A stretch of 64,000 nt of DNA from Nodularia sphaerocarpa UHCC 0038 (lineage in GTDB: Bacteria; Cyanobacteriota; Cyanobacteriia; Cyanobacteriales; Nostocaceae). Positions within the stretch are counted from its first letter, which is position 1. Each line of letters begins with the position of its first letter. Of the stretch, positions 1 to 10,029 are shown in pieces. The position numbers and the translations under genes are program-made. A model generated the notes under the pieces. It was not told the origin of the DNA. It ran no database searches and worked only from the letters and a program-made list of their open reading frames with translations. The stretch spans positions 4,282,356 to 4,346,355 of the forward strand of contig NZ_CP060140.1 in the NCBI RefSeq assembly GCF_022376295.1, given 5' to 3'.

Positions 1-22
1 ATAGTTAAATAGGTAGTTTTGC

Positions 23-898
23 ATGGTAATGGATATTTCCACTTTGCCTTTAGCGTTTCAATTCACCTCTCCAGGCCCGGTTATCGTGGAGATTGGGCCA
101 ATCAGTATCCGTTGGTATGGCTTGTTGATTGCTACAGCAGTATTAATCGGTGTCAGCCTTTCCCAGTATCTGGCAAAGCATCGTCATGTTAACCCAGAAT
201 TGATCAGTGATTTATCAATTTGGCTAGTGATTGGGGCGATTCCCGCAGCGCGGCTGTATTATGTTTTCTTTCAATGGTCAGAATACTCCCAGCGCCCAGA
301 ACGTATAATTGCTATTTGGCAAGGAGGTATTGCCATTCACGGGGCGATTATTGGTGGTACTTTAGCAGCATTAATCTTTGCCAAAGTCAATCAAGTGTCT
401 TTTTGGCAACTGGCTGATTTAATTGCTCCTTCTGCGATTTTAGGGCAAGCCATTGGACGTTGGGGAAATTTCTTTAACTCCGAAGCCTTTGGTCGTCCCA
501 CTGATTTACCTTGGAAGCTATATATTCCACTGCAAAATCGTCCTCCAGGTTTAGCTAATTTTGAATACTTCCATCCCACATTTCTCTACGAATCGCTGTG
601 GAATTTAATAGTATTCGCCTTGCTAATCACTTTATTTTTTCGGGGTTTATCTGGCAAGCCACCCTTGCGCTTAGGTACGTTATTTTTAACTTATTTAATA
701 GCTTACAGCTGCGGCCGCGTGTGGATTGAAGGTTTTCGCATTGATAGCTTAATGCTCGGACCGCTTCGCATTGCACAAGTTGTGAGTTTAACGGGTATTC
801 TGGTGGGATTAGCTGGGTTAGCTTGGCTTTACTTAGTTAAACGCCCTTTACCTGATGTGGTTTCGCCACCCAGAGGAGATGAGGCGATGAGAGGATGA
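23..898 (+). CDS. lgt: Prolipoprotein diacylglyceryl transferase
   Basis: Lgt moves a diacylglyceryl group from phosphatidylglycerol to the lipobox cysteine of prolipoproteins, the first step of lipoprotein maturation in the cytoplasmic membrane. The 291-residue product has the family's normal length and about seven hydrophobic segments. The Lgt signature is near residues 143-152 (IGRWGNFFN, then EAFGRPT), an HGA motif lies near residue 105, and a conserved CGRVWIEGFR stretch comes near the C-terminus. The first ATG at 23 is followed by a second in-frame ATG at 29 (MVM start); neither has a strong Shine-Dalgarno, so the start is uncertain by two codons. A hairpin follows at about 922-946. Identification is secure from the signature. 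Confidence 0.96.
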   Translation: MVMDISTLPLAFQFTSPGPVIVEIGPISIRWYGLLIATAVLIGVSLSQYLAKHRHVNPELISDLSIWLVIGAIPAARLYYVFFQWSEYSQRPERIIAIWQGGIAIHGAIIGGTLAALIFAKVNQVSFWQLADLIAPSAILGQAIGRWGNFFNSEAFGRPTDLPWKLYIPLQNRPPGLANFEYFHPTFLYESLWNLIVFALLITLFFRGLSGKPPLRLGTLFLTYLIAYSCGRVWIEGFRIDSLMLGPLRIAQVVSLTGILVGLAGLAWLYLVKRPLPDVVSPPRGDEAMRG

Positions 899-919
899 TG
901 GAGATACGCCAAAAATAAA

Positions 920-948
920 AAATGCCCCAGAGTATTCTCTAGGGCTTA
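920..948 (+). terminator. Hairpin after lgt
   Basis: GCCCCAGAG and CTCTAGGGC face each other across a TATT loop with one internal mismatch, just downstream of lgt. There is no clear run of T after it. It may be a weak terminator or a structured part of the cobM leader. Confidence 0.35.
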
Positions 949-1083
949 ACCAGGGTGCATCTACCATTCATCTCTACTAGAAATAAAGGGCTAATCCGGA
1001 ACGTTACTGGAAAGAATCCCAAAAAACCTCTGTTGAGGATTTGTATTTATGGGATTTTACTTAAAAAAATTACCAAAGTTTGT

Positions 1084-1884
1084 ATGAAAAACAATGTAGA
1101 GATTCTGCCTTCAACAGTTTACATTGTGGGAGCAGGGCCAGGAGACCCGGATTTATTAACGGTTAAAGCCCAGAAGCTGCTGGCTGTTGCCGATGTGATT
1201 TTATTTGCTGACTCTTTAATTCCAGAGGAGATTTTGGATTTATGCAGAGCAGATGCAGAAATTATTCGGACTGCTAATAAGACTTTAGAGGAAATTATCG
1301 GGCTAATGGTGGAAGAAGTGCGATCGCATAAATCTGTAGTTCGTCTTCATTCTGGAGACCCCAGTCTTTACAGCGCTGTCCATGAGCAAATGCAACTCTT
1401 AGCCGAAGCAAATATTCCCTTTGAAGTCATCCCAGGTATTAGCGCCTTTCAAGCCGCAGCAGCGAAACTCAAAATAGAATTAACTGTTCCCGGTTTAGTT
1501 CAGACTATTATTCTCACCCGCATCAGTGGACGGACACAAGTCCCACCGACAGAAGAATTAACCACTCTCGCCGCACATCAGGCTAGTCTTTGTCTGTATC
1601 TGAGTGCGCGTCACATTGAAAACGCCCAAGCTAAACTTTTAGAACATTACCCAGCCGAAACCCCCATCGCGATTTGCTATCGCATCGGCTGGCCTGATGA
1701 AAAAATTATGGTTGTCCCCCTGAAGGAAATGGCAAAATGTACCCAGGAAGAAAACCTAATTCGTACCACACTTTACGTCATTAGTCCAGCACTTTCAGCA
1801 ACAGTATCTGGAACCCTCCGCGAAAGGCGATCGCGATTATATCATCCAGAACATAGCCATATATTTCGCTCATCCCATAATTAG
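1084..1884 (+). CDS. cobM: Precorrin-4 C11-methyltransferase
   Basis: CobM/CbiF uses S-adenosylmethionine to methylate C-11 of precorrin-4 in corrin ring synthesis (cobalamin pathway). The frame is open from 955, but the family's N-terminal strand (VYIVGAGPGDPDLLT, residues 12-26) starts shortly after the ATG at 1084. The extra upstream residues look like translated leader, so I use 1084 (266 residues, normal length). Also visible are the SAM-enzyme motif RLHSGDPSLYSA and the CobM-type PGISAFQAAAAKL. It stands apart from other cobalamin genes, which is common in cyanobacteria. No cobalamin riboswitch signature was seen in the 185-base leader. Confidence 0.93.
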   Translation: MKNNVEILPSTVYIVGAGPGDPDLLTVKAQKLLAVADVILFADSLIPEEILDLCRADAEIIRTANKTLEEIIGLMVEEVRSHKSVVRLHSGDPSLYSAVHEQMQLLAEANIPFEVIPGISAFQAAAAKLKIELTVPGLVQTIILTRISGRTQVPPTEELTTLAAHQASLCLYLSARHIENAQAKLLEHYPAETPIAICYRIGWPDEKIMVVPLKEMAKCTQEENLIRTTLYVISPALSATVSGTLRERRSRLYHPEHSHIFRSSHN

Positions 1885-1942
1885 GGACTGGGTTCGATAA
1901 ACTGAAGAATAGCAACAAAAACCAAAACTTTTATTTAAGACT

Positions 1943-2296
1943 ATGCCTTTAATTAAAGTCCAAACTTCTGTATCTGCGCCCCAAAAAGCTGATGTTGAGA
2001 CAATGCTGAAGAACTTATCCAGCAAATTAGCAAAACATCTGGGTAAACCTGAATCTTATGTAATGACGGCTTTTGAGTCAGATATTTCTATGACCTTTGC
2101 CGGGACTACAAACCCAGTTTGCTATATTGAAATTAAGAGCATTGGCACAATGAAACCAGAGCAAACCACATCCATGAGTAGGGACTTTTGTCAAGAGATT
2201 AAGGAAAATTTAGGTGTACCAGAAAATCGAATTTATATAGAATTTGCCGATGCTAAAGGTACAATGTGGGGTTGGAATGGCTCAACTTTTGGTTAA
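1943..2296 (+). CDS. MIF-like tautomerase family protein
   Basis: This is a 117-residue homologue of macrophage migration inhibitory factor / phenylpyruvate tautomerase. After removal of Met the chain begins with Pro (MPLIKVQTS), the catalytic base of the tautomerase superfamily. The NPVCYIEIKSIG and NRIYIEFADAKGTMWGWNGSTF blocks match the MIF fold, which forms trimers. The natural substrate in cyanobacteria is unknown. The stop is three bases before the next start, so it is probably co-transcribed with the EamA transporter gene. Confidence 0.9.
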   Translation: MPLIKVQTSVSAPQKADVETMLKNLSSKLAKHLGKPESYVMTAFESDISMTFAGTTNPVCYIEIKSIGTMKPEQTTSMSRDFCQEIKENLGVPENRIYIEFADAKGTMWGWNGSTFG

Positions 2297-2299
2297 TGA

Positions 2300-3181
2300 A
2301 TGGAAATTAAAAATACGTTGCATTTCAAAGGAATAATCCTGCTTATCCTTGTGAATGTAATTAGCGCGACAACTTTTCCATTGACTAAAGACCTCCTTGG
2401 CAGCTTGACACCAAGCACATTAATTGCTACACGCTTTGTTATAGCTGCTGGCGTTTTTAGCCCAAATTTACGTAATATTAACGCACTTTTATTTCGTGAT
2501 GGTACATTACTGGGGCTTTTGCTGTTCTTTTTCTTAGCTATAGAAACAATTGCACTCAAAACTATACCAGCAAACCGGGCAGCCTTCATTGGCAGTTTGA
2601 ACGTACTCATCGTCCCCCTACTAGGATGGCTCAGTGGTAAGCCCATACTCTTGAAAACCTTCCTAGCCTCAGTAGTAGCTGTTCTTGGTATTGGGATCAT
2701 GTTTTGGGAAGGGGGAGAACTGGGAATTGGCGATTTGTTGATGTTAGTTGATGCTTTTGTCTATGCAGTTTACATACTTTTCCTAGAGCGAGTCGCCTCC
2801 CGTCACCCCACTTTAACACTCACCAGTGTTCAACTTTTATTCATTGCAGGGCTAGGAATACTCTGGAATAACACCCAAATTATTGACCAATTTCAAGTAA
2901 TTGAGCAGCATTGGGGACCGATTCTCTACTTAGCACTATTAGCGACGGCTGCTGTCATCTGGCTGCAAACATTGGCACAGCAATGGGTTTCATCTGAAGA
3001 AACTGCCTTACTCTATACACTTGAGCCATTATTCGCAACAATGTTCTCATTTTGGCTACTTGGAGAACATCTGGGAATACGGGGTGTAATTGGCGCGATT
3101 CTGGTCTTAGTGGCGCTGTTTCTCAGTCAAAGCCCTCAAAAGATTGAGCCAAAAGCAAAAATTGAGGTACAGAGCAGTTAA
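2300..3181 (+). CDS. DMT-superfamily EamA transporter
   Basis: This is a 293-residue inner membrane protein of the drug/metabolite transporter superfamily. It has about ten hydrophobic helices arranged as two EamA repeats (roughly residues 10-135 and 145-280). The first repeat holds SATTFPLTKDLLGSLTP and a helix with RAAFIGSLNVLIVPLLG; the second ends with EPLFATMFSFWLLGEHL, a typical EamA end motif. The substrate cannot be read from sequence; relatives export amino acids or metabolites. It follows the tautomerase gene with a 3-base gap and probably shares its transcript. Confidence 0.9.
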   Translation: MEIKNTLHFKGIILLILVNVISATTFPLTKDLLGSLTPSTLIATRFVIAAGVFSPNLRNINALLFRDGTLLGLLLFFFLAIETIALKTIPANRAAFIGSLNVLIVPLLGWLSGKPILLKTFLASVVAVLGIGIMFWEGGELGIGDLLMLVDAFVYAVYILFLERVASRHPTLTLTSVQLLFIAGLGILWNNTQIIDQFQVIEQHWGPILYLALLATAAVIWLQTLAQQWVSSEETALLYTLEPLFATMFSFWLLGEHLGIRGVIGAILVLVALFLSQSPQKIEPKAKIEVQSS

Positions 3182-3519
3182 CGGTTAGCTGTTTAAGCTG
3201 GTTGTTCCGTTCCGAAGTAATAGGTTAAGAGGAATCTATTATTGGTATAATTTTTATTCACCTTGAGGCGAACTACTCTGGGGTCAGCTAGATGCGATTT
3301 GTAAGTTCAGGGCTAATCTGGTTGAGATATGAAGAATTAACCGCCGACTTTAATTTGGGTTCTTTTCGTCCCATCTACCCTTAACTGAACCGTATTGATC
3401 CCTGGACTAGGTGCGATCGCTATAAAATGATTATAATCCCCTTATATTGGGAATAATTAAAACATCACCCCTTTTCCACTGCGGTAGGGGGATTTTTGTA
3501 AGTTTATAGTTAAACAGCA
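3182..3519. other. Gap with possible decayed gene end and a hairpin
   Basis: No full gene is present. On the minus strand, bases 3435 down to 3337 read as a short coding-like tail of about 30 codons ending in TQIKVGG and TAA, preceded by a stop; this may be the remnant of a lost gene. A CCCCT/AGGGG hairpin followed by ATTTTT lies at about 3473-3497 and could terminate the upstream transcript. One HIP1-like site lies at about 3414. Confidence 0.4.
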
Positions 3520-6500
3520 ATGTCAAGCCTTACTGGATACCAAATCAACTCCACTCTCCACGAAGGAATTCAGACTATTATCTATCAAACACAAATACCA
3601 AATACCCAACAGCCAGTTATTCTCAAAGTTCTGAAAAATGAATATCCTACCCTGGAAGCCTTTACGCACCTGAAAAATGAGTATCAAATTCAGCAAAGTT
3701 TAGACCATCCCAATATAGTAAAAGTCATCAGTCTGGAAACATTCGACCATCGTATAGGATTGTTGATAGAAGACTTTGGCGGTGAGTCTTTGGCACAACT
3801 GCTAAAATTGAAAAAACTCACTTTAGTTAATTATTTAAATATTGCTATTCAAATAACTCAAGCTTTAGATTATTTACATAAAAACCAGATTATTCATAAA
3901 GATATTAAACCCAGTAATATTATTATAAATTCTCACACAGGTGTGGTTAAACTAACTGATTTTGGTATAGCTTCTCGCCTCAATCAAGAAAATACCCAAT
4001 TTACTAACCCCAACTGCGTTGAAGGTACACTTGCCTATATGTCTCCTGAACAAACCGGGAGAATGAATCGCCGGCTCGATTATCGTAGTGATTTTTATTC
4101 TCTGGGTGTGACTTTATATGAAATGCTCACTGAGCAAAAACCATTTTTGAGTGAATATCCTTTAGAGATAGTTTACAATCATATTGCTGTTCTTGCAGTC
4201 AACCCCCAGTTATTAAATCCACAAATACCAGCCGATATTTCAGCAGTTGTGATGAAGTTGATGGCAAAAAATGCGGAGGATAGATATAACAGTGCTACAG
4301 GATTATTAGCAGATTTAGAGTTATGTCTTGACAATTTAGAAAATTCTGGTGAAATGACTAACTTTGTACCCGGACGTTTAGACGTGTTAAGTCAGTTATT
4401 CATCCCGCAAAAATTATATGGCCGTGAGCAACAAGTTAAAGAACTTTTAGCCGCCTTTGAAAAGGTGACATTTGGAACTAGTGAAATTATGCTAGTTTCC
4501 GGTTATTCTGGTATTGGTAAATCAGCACTGGTTAATGAAGTTAATAAACCAATTACTCGCCAAGAAGGTTATTTTATTGTTGGAAAATTTGACCAATTAA
4601 AACGAAGTGTTCCCTATGCTCCTTTAATTCATGCTTTTGCTGACTTAATGCGCTGCTTATTAACAGAGAATAATCAGAATATAGCAGCATGGCGCAATAG
4701 GATTTTAGCAGCTTTAGGAAGCAATGGTCAAGTTATTATTGATGTGATTCCCGAAGTGGAATTAATTATCGGTAAACAGCCGAAAGTTCCGCAAATTGGA
4801 GCAACAGAATCACAAAATCGTTTCCATCGTGTTTTTGAACAGTTTATTAAAGTCTTTGCTCAAAAAGAACACCCTTTAGTTATATTTTTAGATGATTTGC
4901 AATGGGCTGATGCTGCGACATTAAATTTAATCGAAATTTTAATGACTGATTTCAACAGCCAATATTTATTATTAATTGGGGCGTTTCGGGATAATGAAGT
5001 CAGTGCGGCTCATCCATTAATTCAAACAATAGAAGCAATTGAAAGTGCTGGCGCAGTGGTTAATCAGATTGTGTTGCAACCTTTAGATTTAGAGAATGTG
5101 ACTCAGTTAATTGCTGAAACTTTACAAGAAAGTTACTCTATTAAATATCCTGCTCTAGAAAATAATAAAAAACTGATTGAATTGGCGGAATTAATTTTTA
5201 ATAAAACAGGCGGTAATCCCTTCTTTATCACACAGCTACTTCAGGTACTTTATCAAGAAAAACTCTTGCATTTTGACTGGAATAGTGCTAAATGGCAATG
5301 GGACTTAGGAGAAATTCAAGCAATTGGCATTATTGATAAAAATATAGTTGAACTGGTTGCTAGTCGCCTGGAGAAGCTACCAAAAGTCAGCCAAGATGTT
5401 TTAAAATTAGCAGCTTGTGTGGGTGATAGCTTTAGTTTGGATGTTTTAGCAATCATTCATGAACAATCACCTTCTTTGACAGCAAATAATTTGTATTCGG
5501 CTTTGCAAGCGGGATTAATTTTACCTTTAAATCAGGCTTACCGCATTCCTTTAGTCTTTAATGAAGCAGAAACTGTTAATTTGAATTTTGATAGTTCGCG
5601 GGTAGGTTATAAATTTTTACATGACAGAGTGCAACAAGCGGCTTATTCGTTGATTCCTGAATCTCAGAAAAAATTGACTCATTTTAAAATAGGTCAGTTG
5701 CTTTTAGCAAATACGCCCCAGACGGAAATAGAAAGCAATATTTTTGATATTGTTAATCAGTTAAATTTCGGAATTAATTCCCTGGTTGAGCTATCTAAAA
5801 AAACTGAATTAGCCCAACTAAATTTAATGGCGGGATGTAAAGCGAAAGCTTCCACTGCTTACGAAGCTGCTCTGAAATACTTGCAAACTGGAATGGCACT
5901 TTTAAGTGAAGATGCTTGGGAAACTGAATATAAATTAACCCTCGGTTTATATGATGGAGGCGCTGAGGTAGCCTATCTGAGTGGTAATTTTGAGCAGATG
6001 CAGCAATGGGCGGAAGTGGTGCTGCAAAAAGCAAAGACTTTATTAGATAAAGTTAAAGTCTACGAAGTCAAGATTATAGCTTCTACAGTCCAGAACCAAC
6101 AACTAGAAGCTATCCAAACTGCACTATCAATTCTGCAATTGTTGGGGATAAGTTTCCCTCATCAGCCCACATCTGCTGATATTCAGCAAGCAATTGATGG
6201 AATTGCTAGTGATTTAGAAGGGAAAGCGATGGACTCAGCCCCGCTTTTGGCGTTCGCGCTTCGCGTGCCGGAGGCGATCGCAGATTTAATTAACTTACCA
6301 TTAATGACTGACCTGAACAAGATAGCAGCAATGAAAATTTTAATGGGAGTTCTCCCTGCGGCTTTTCAAACTGCGCCAGCAATGATGCCAATTATTGCCT
6401 GTGAAATGGTGAATTTATCTTTAAAATATGGTAATACAGCCGTATCTGCTTATGGTTACAGTCTTTATGGCTTAATTCTCTGCGGAGTTAAAGGAGAAAT

Positions 6501-8982
6501 TGATTCTGGCTATGATTTTGGGAAATTGGCTTTGAGTCTGGTATCACAATTTAATGCTACAGAACTCAAGGCGAAGATTCTCACAGTTATTAGCGCTCAT
6601 GTCCTGCATTGGAAAGAACATATTAGAGAGACATTTTTGACATCGAAAACTGGCTACGTTTGCGGGTTAGAAACTGGAGATTTAGAATACGCTGGCTATT
6701 GTGGTTATATTTATCCTTATCATTCATTTTGGCTAGGTAAAGAAATTTGGGGTTTAGAAAAAGAACTGGTTGCTTATTGTGATTCCCTCAAAAAAATTAA
6801 GCAACAAGTAGCTTTAACTTGGAATCAAATATATTTACAAACAGTGATAAATTTGAAGACTAATCCAGAAAATGTCACCTGTTTATTAGGAAAAGCATAC
6901 AATGAGCAAAGTATGCTACCAATTCACCAAACTTTTAACGATCTTTACACAATTAATCACTTATTTGTTAATAAGCTGATGCTCTCTTATCTGTTTGGAG
7001 AGTATGATAAAGCTGTGGAAAATGCAGTAATGGCAGAAAAATCTTTAGGTGGAGTTACAGGACTATTTGTTGTCCCTGTGTTTTATTTCTATGATTCTTT
7101 AGTGCAATTAGCTATTTATCCTCATGCTCAACAGTCTGAGCAAGAGTCTATTTTGGCAAAAGTAGCAGCTAATCAGCATAAAATGAAGCTCTGGGCTACT
7201 CACGCGCCAATGAATCACTTACACAAATTTTATCTGGTGGAGGCTGAAAGATATCGAGTTTTGGATGAAAAACTGTCAGCAATGGAATATTATGACAATG
7301 CTATTGCTCAAGCACAGGTAAATGGTTATCTCCAAGAAGAAGCCTTGGCTTATGAGTTAGCTGGTGTGTTTTATCAAGGTTTAGGAAAAAAATTAATTCA
7401 TCAAACTTATATTACTAAAGCTTATTATACATATATTCGTTGGGGTGCGATCGCTAAAGTTAAAGACTTAGAATCAAAGTATCCTTTCCTAGTAGAACAA
7501 ATCAGCAATACCGCCACTCCTCCTTTAAAATTAGATGTGACTCACATTGCTGCTAAAACTACTACCAATACTGGTTTAAGTGATGTCCTAGATTCTAATA
7601 CATTTATCAAGTTTTCTCAAGCGATTACTAATGAAATTGTTTTAGAACATCTCTTGAGCAAGTTAATTAAAATTTTACTAGAAAATACTGCCGCCAAAAA
7701 AGCATTACTATTGCTAATTAAAGATAACCAACTTTATATAGAAGCCTCTGGGAATGCAGTTGATGATGAGGTGATAGTTTTAAAATCTATTCCTATTGAA
7801 ACATCCCAAGATTTACCTCTTTCTGTGGTAAATTATGTGGTAAGAACGCAGAAACTTCTCGTTTTAAATGACGCGACGGTTACTGAAACGTTTAATGTTG
7901 ATAGCTATATTCAGAAATGGCAATCTAAATCAATTTTTTGTTTACCGATTATTTATCAATCGCATCTGACTGGGATTATTTACTTAGAAAACCAATTAAC
8001 ATCAGGAGTTTTTATTCCAGAAAGGGTAGAAGTGATAAAAATCTTAGTTTCTCAAATAGCCATCGCCATAGAAAATGCTTGTTTGTATGCTAGAGAGCAA
8101 GATAAATCTCGACAATTAGAACAATCTTTGAACGCTTTACAAGCAGCACAAATACAACTTATGCAAAGTGAAAAAATGTCTTCTTTGGGGAGTTTAATTG
8201 CGGGGATAGCACACGAAATTAATAACCCCCTTGGTTTTATTTCAGGTAGTATCGGACAACTTAAAGATGCTGTAACTGATTTAGTCAGCTATCTAGAAAT
8301 GTACCAAGCTAAATTTCAGAATCCTGGGGCAGAAATTGCGGAAAAAGCGGAAGAAATAGATATAGACTACCTGCTAGTAGATTTACCTAAAATCATTGAT
8401 GGTATGACAGTGAGTACACAACGTATCCGCAACATCAGCACTTCGCTGCGGACTTTTTCCCGTGCTGATACTACATCTAAGTTATCAGCTAATATCCATC
8501 AAGGCATTGATAGCACTTTATTAATTTTACAACATCGCCTCAAAGCTAATAATTATCGTCCGGCTATTCACATTATTAAGGAATATGGAAATATTCCCCC
8601 AATCAAATGCTATTTAGGACAGTTAAATCAGGTGTTTATGAATATATTGGCAAATGCTATTGATGCTTTAGATGAAGTAGTTATTGGTTATACTTATGCA
8701 GAGAACCAAGCTAAACCTACTCAAATGATTATAATTGAAACTAAATTATCTGATGATTGTCAAACTTTAATGATTAAGTTTAAAGATAACGGTAAAGGAA
8801 TGACAGAAGAAGTTAAATCATGTATTTTTGATCATTTATTTACGACTAAAGCTGTGGGAGAAGGTACAGGATTGGGATTATCTATCAGCCAAAAAATTAT
8901 AGAAGAAAAGCACGGTGGTAGTTTGATTTGTGAGTCGGTTTTAGGAATAGGTACGGAATTTATTATTTCTATTCCTGTATAG
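3520..8982 (+). CDS. Giant Ser/Thr protein kinase - ATPase - GAF - histidine kinase
   Basis: An 1820-residue multidomain signalling protein of the cyanobacterial/fungal-like STK-histidine kinase type. Domains in order: a Ser/Thr kinase (residues about 5-270; catalytic HKDIKPSN with D128, DFG at 147-149, APE-like SPEQT); a predicted AAA/MalT-like ATPase (Walker A GYSGIGKS 328-335, Walker B FLDD with D458-D459); a long alpha-helical, TPR-like region to about 1270; a GAF domain about 1360-1530; a short coiled coil; a HisKA dimerisation helix with phospho-acceptor H1565 (IAHEINNP); and an HATPase_c domain (DNGKGM at 1756, GEGTGLGLSIS). There is no transmembrane segment and no receiver domain, so it is a cytoplasmic kinase that needs an external response regulator. 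No Shine-Dalgarno precedes the ATG. The ligand and partner are unknown. Confidence 0.93.
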   Translation: MSSLTGYQINSTLHEGIQTIIYQTQIPNTQQPVILKVLKNEYPTLEAFTHLKNEYQIQQSLDHPNIVKVISLETFDHRIGLLIEDFGGESLAQLLKLKKLTLVNYLNIAIQITQALDYLHKNQIIHKDIKPSNIIINSHTGVVKLTDFGIASRLNQENTQFTNPNCVEGTLAYMSPEQTGRMNRRLDYRSDFYSLGVTLYEMLTEQKPFLSEYPLEIVYNHIAVLAVNPQLLNPQIPADISAVVMKLMAKNAEDRYNSATGLLADLELCLDNLENSGEMTNFVPGRLDVLSQLFIPQKLYGREQQVKELLAAFEKVTFGTSEIMLVSGYSGIGKSALVNEVNKPITRQEGYFIVGKFDQLKRSVPYAPLIHAFADLMRCLLTENNQNIAAWRNRILAALGSNGQVIIDVIPEVELIIGKQPKVPQIGATESQNRFHRVFEQFIKVFAQKEHPLVIFLDDLQWADAATLNLIEILMTDFNSQYLLLIGAFRDNEVSAAHPLIQTIEAIESAGAVVNQIVLQPLDLENVTQLIAETLQESYSIKYPALENNKKLIELAELIFNKTGGNPFFITQLLQVLYQEKLLHFDWNSAKWQWDLGEIQAIGIIDKNIVELVASRLEKLPKVSQDVLKLAACVGDSFSLDVLAIIHEQSPSLTANNLYSALQAGLILPLNQAYRIPLVFNEAETVNLNFDSSRVGYKFLHDRVQQAAYSLIPESQKKLTHFKIGQLLLANTPQTEIESNIFDIVNQLNFGINSLVELSKKTELAQLNLMAGCKAKASTAYEAALKYLQTGMALLSEDAWETEYKLTLGLYDGGAEVAYLSGNFEQMQQWAEVVLQKAKTLLDKVKVYEVKIIASTVQNQQLEAIQTALSILQLLGISFPHQPTSADIQQAIDGIASDLEGKAMDSAPLLAFALRVPEAIADLINLPLMTDLNKIAAMKILMGVLPAAFQTAPAMMPIIACEMVNLSLKYGNTAVSAYGYSLYGLILCGVKGEIDSGYDFGKLALSLVSQFNATELKAKILTVISAHVLHWKEHIRETFLTSKTGYVCGLETGDLEYAGYCGYIYPYHSFWLGKEIWGLEKELVAYCDSLKKIKQQVALTWNQIYLQTVINLKTNPENVTCLLGKAYNEQSMLPIHQTFNDLYTINHLFVNKLMLSYLFGEYDKAVENAVMAEKSLGGVTGLFVVPVFYFYDSLVQLAIYPHAQQSEQESILAKVAANQHKMKLWATHAPMNHLHKFYLVEAERYRVLDEKLSAMEYYDNAIAQAQVNGYLQEEALAYELAGVFYQGLGKKLIHQTYITKAYYTYIRWGAIAKVKDLESKYPFLVEQISNTATPPLKLDVTHIAAKTTTNTGLSDVLDSNTFIKFSQAITNEIVLEHLLSKLIKILLENTAAKKALLLLIKDNQLYIEASGNAVDDEVIVLKSIPIETSQDLPLSVVNYVVRTQKLLVLNDATVTETFNVDSYIQKWQSKSIFCLPIIYQSHLTGIIYLENQLTSGVFIPERVEVIKILVSQIAIAIENACLYAREQDKSRQLEQSLNALQAAQIQLMQSEKMSSLGSLIAGIAHEINNPLGFISGSIGQLKDAVTDLVSYLEMYQAKFQNPGAEIAEKAEEIDIDYLLVDLPKIIDGMTVSTQRIRNISTSLRTFSRADTTSKLSANIHQGIDSTLLILQHRLKANNYRPAIHIIKEYGNIPPIKCYLGQLNQVFMNILANAIDALDEVVIGYTYAENQAKPTQMIIIETKLSDDCQTLMIKFKDNGKGMTEEVKSCIFDHLFTTKAVGEGTGLGLSISQKIIEEKHGGSLICESVLGIGTEFIISIPV

Positions 8983-9367
8983 GTCTATTTGTTCATTTTC
9001 ATTTAAAATTGGTATTAGGTAAAAGATTTATCTTAAATTAGTTGTATTTAAGAGTGACAAATCCACTGTATACCTGTTATAAACAAGTGGATATGCAGGT
9101 CTTGCACTCACGATATTATTTTTCTAGAAAATAAAATTCTCAATTGAGGTCAAGTCAGGTTAACCCATTTTAATATTAAGCTGCATAGAAAGAAGCCCAC
9201 CGCCTGCGATTCCTCCCGTTGCTAAGGGGAGGTAGGTTTGGGTAAAAATAATGTGTCGCCTCACAAAAAATTGGTATTAGCCTATTTTGAATAGCTAGAA
9301 CTCACTGATGTTTTAGTTCAGGTCAATCTGCAAGTTGCAAACATAGTAAAAATCAGGAACTCGTTTC
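8983..9367. other. Gap, no gene seen
   Basis: This AT-rich spacer carries two copies of an AATTGGTATTAG word (about 9008 and 9269) and a small GC-rich block at 9195-9240 with CTCCC/GGGAG complementarity. I see no coding signal. It probably contains the promoter of the downstream secreted protein. Confidence 0.4.
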
Positions 9368-9982
9368 ATGGAAAGAAGAAGAGAACAAAGACATATATTT
9401 TCAAGGTTGGTTTCAATTTTGTTGCATCGTGTCACCTTAATCGCCCTAGCAATTACTTTTGTGTTGTTGATTGGGGGTAGGTTTGAGCCAGCAAATGCAA
9501 CTCAACCTAACGCACAATTGGAACTCCAAAAATTAACTACCTGTTACGCTTTGGGAACTGACGCTATTGGTAGCGGAAACGTGTTAGAAGGAAAGAATAT
9601 TTATCGAGATTGTTTTACTCAGAATGCAGTTATTACAGCAGTTTTTCCTGATGGCGCTAGTCAAACTTTGATCGGAACAGACGCATGGGCTGATTTCGTG
9701 GCTTCCGTATTCCAAAATAATGGTTATCAGGCTACTCAACATCTGATTGGGACGATAAATATCTCAGTTCAAGGGAACCAAGGAAATATGTCTTCTTACC
9801 TCCATGCAACTCACAAACGTTCGGACACCAGCATTGATATAGCTAATGGTACTTATGAGGATGAAGTCGTTAAAGTCAATGGGAGTTGGAAAATTCAAAG
9901 TCGGACTCTCAAACTGATTACTTTCTTGAATCTCACTTCTCCACCAACTACGATGTTAAATCCAAATACATCTTCTCAATAA
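9368..9982 (+). CDS. Secreted NTF2/SnoaL-like protein
   Basis: This 204-residue protein has a long N-terminal signal or anchor: a basic start (MERRREQRH), a hydrophobic stretch at about residues 22-36 and an AxA-like site near ANAT. The mature part looks like an NTF2/SnoaL-like alpha+beta cone: an N-terminal helix (LELQKLTTCYALGTDAIG), a YRDCFTQNAVITAVFPDG strand block, TQHLIGTINISVQG and a final KVNGSWKIQSRTL strand pair. The fold often serves as a small-ligand binding or polyketide cyclase domain; no activity can be assigned. It is flanked by repeat-rich spacers and seems to be a single-gene unit. Confidence 0.7.
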   Translation: MERRREQRHIFSRLVSILLHRVTLIALAITFVLLIGGRFEPANATQPNAQLELQKLTTCYALGTDAIGSGNVLEGKNIYRDCFTQNAVITAVFPDGASQTLIGTDAWADFVASVFQNNGYQATQHLIGTINISVQGNQGNMSSYLHATHKRSDTSIDIANGTYEDEVVKVNGSWKIQSRTLKLITFLNLTSPPTTMLNPNTSSQ

Positions 9983-10029
9983 AATAGATTACCTCAGCCC
10001 CCTACTCCTCTGGTTGCTAAGGAACTACT

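Noticed and set aside
899..1083. Cobalamin riboswitch before cobM
   Set aside because: No B12-box-like sequence was found; only a short imperfect hairpin.
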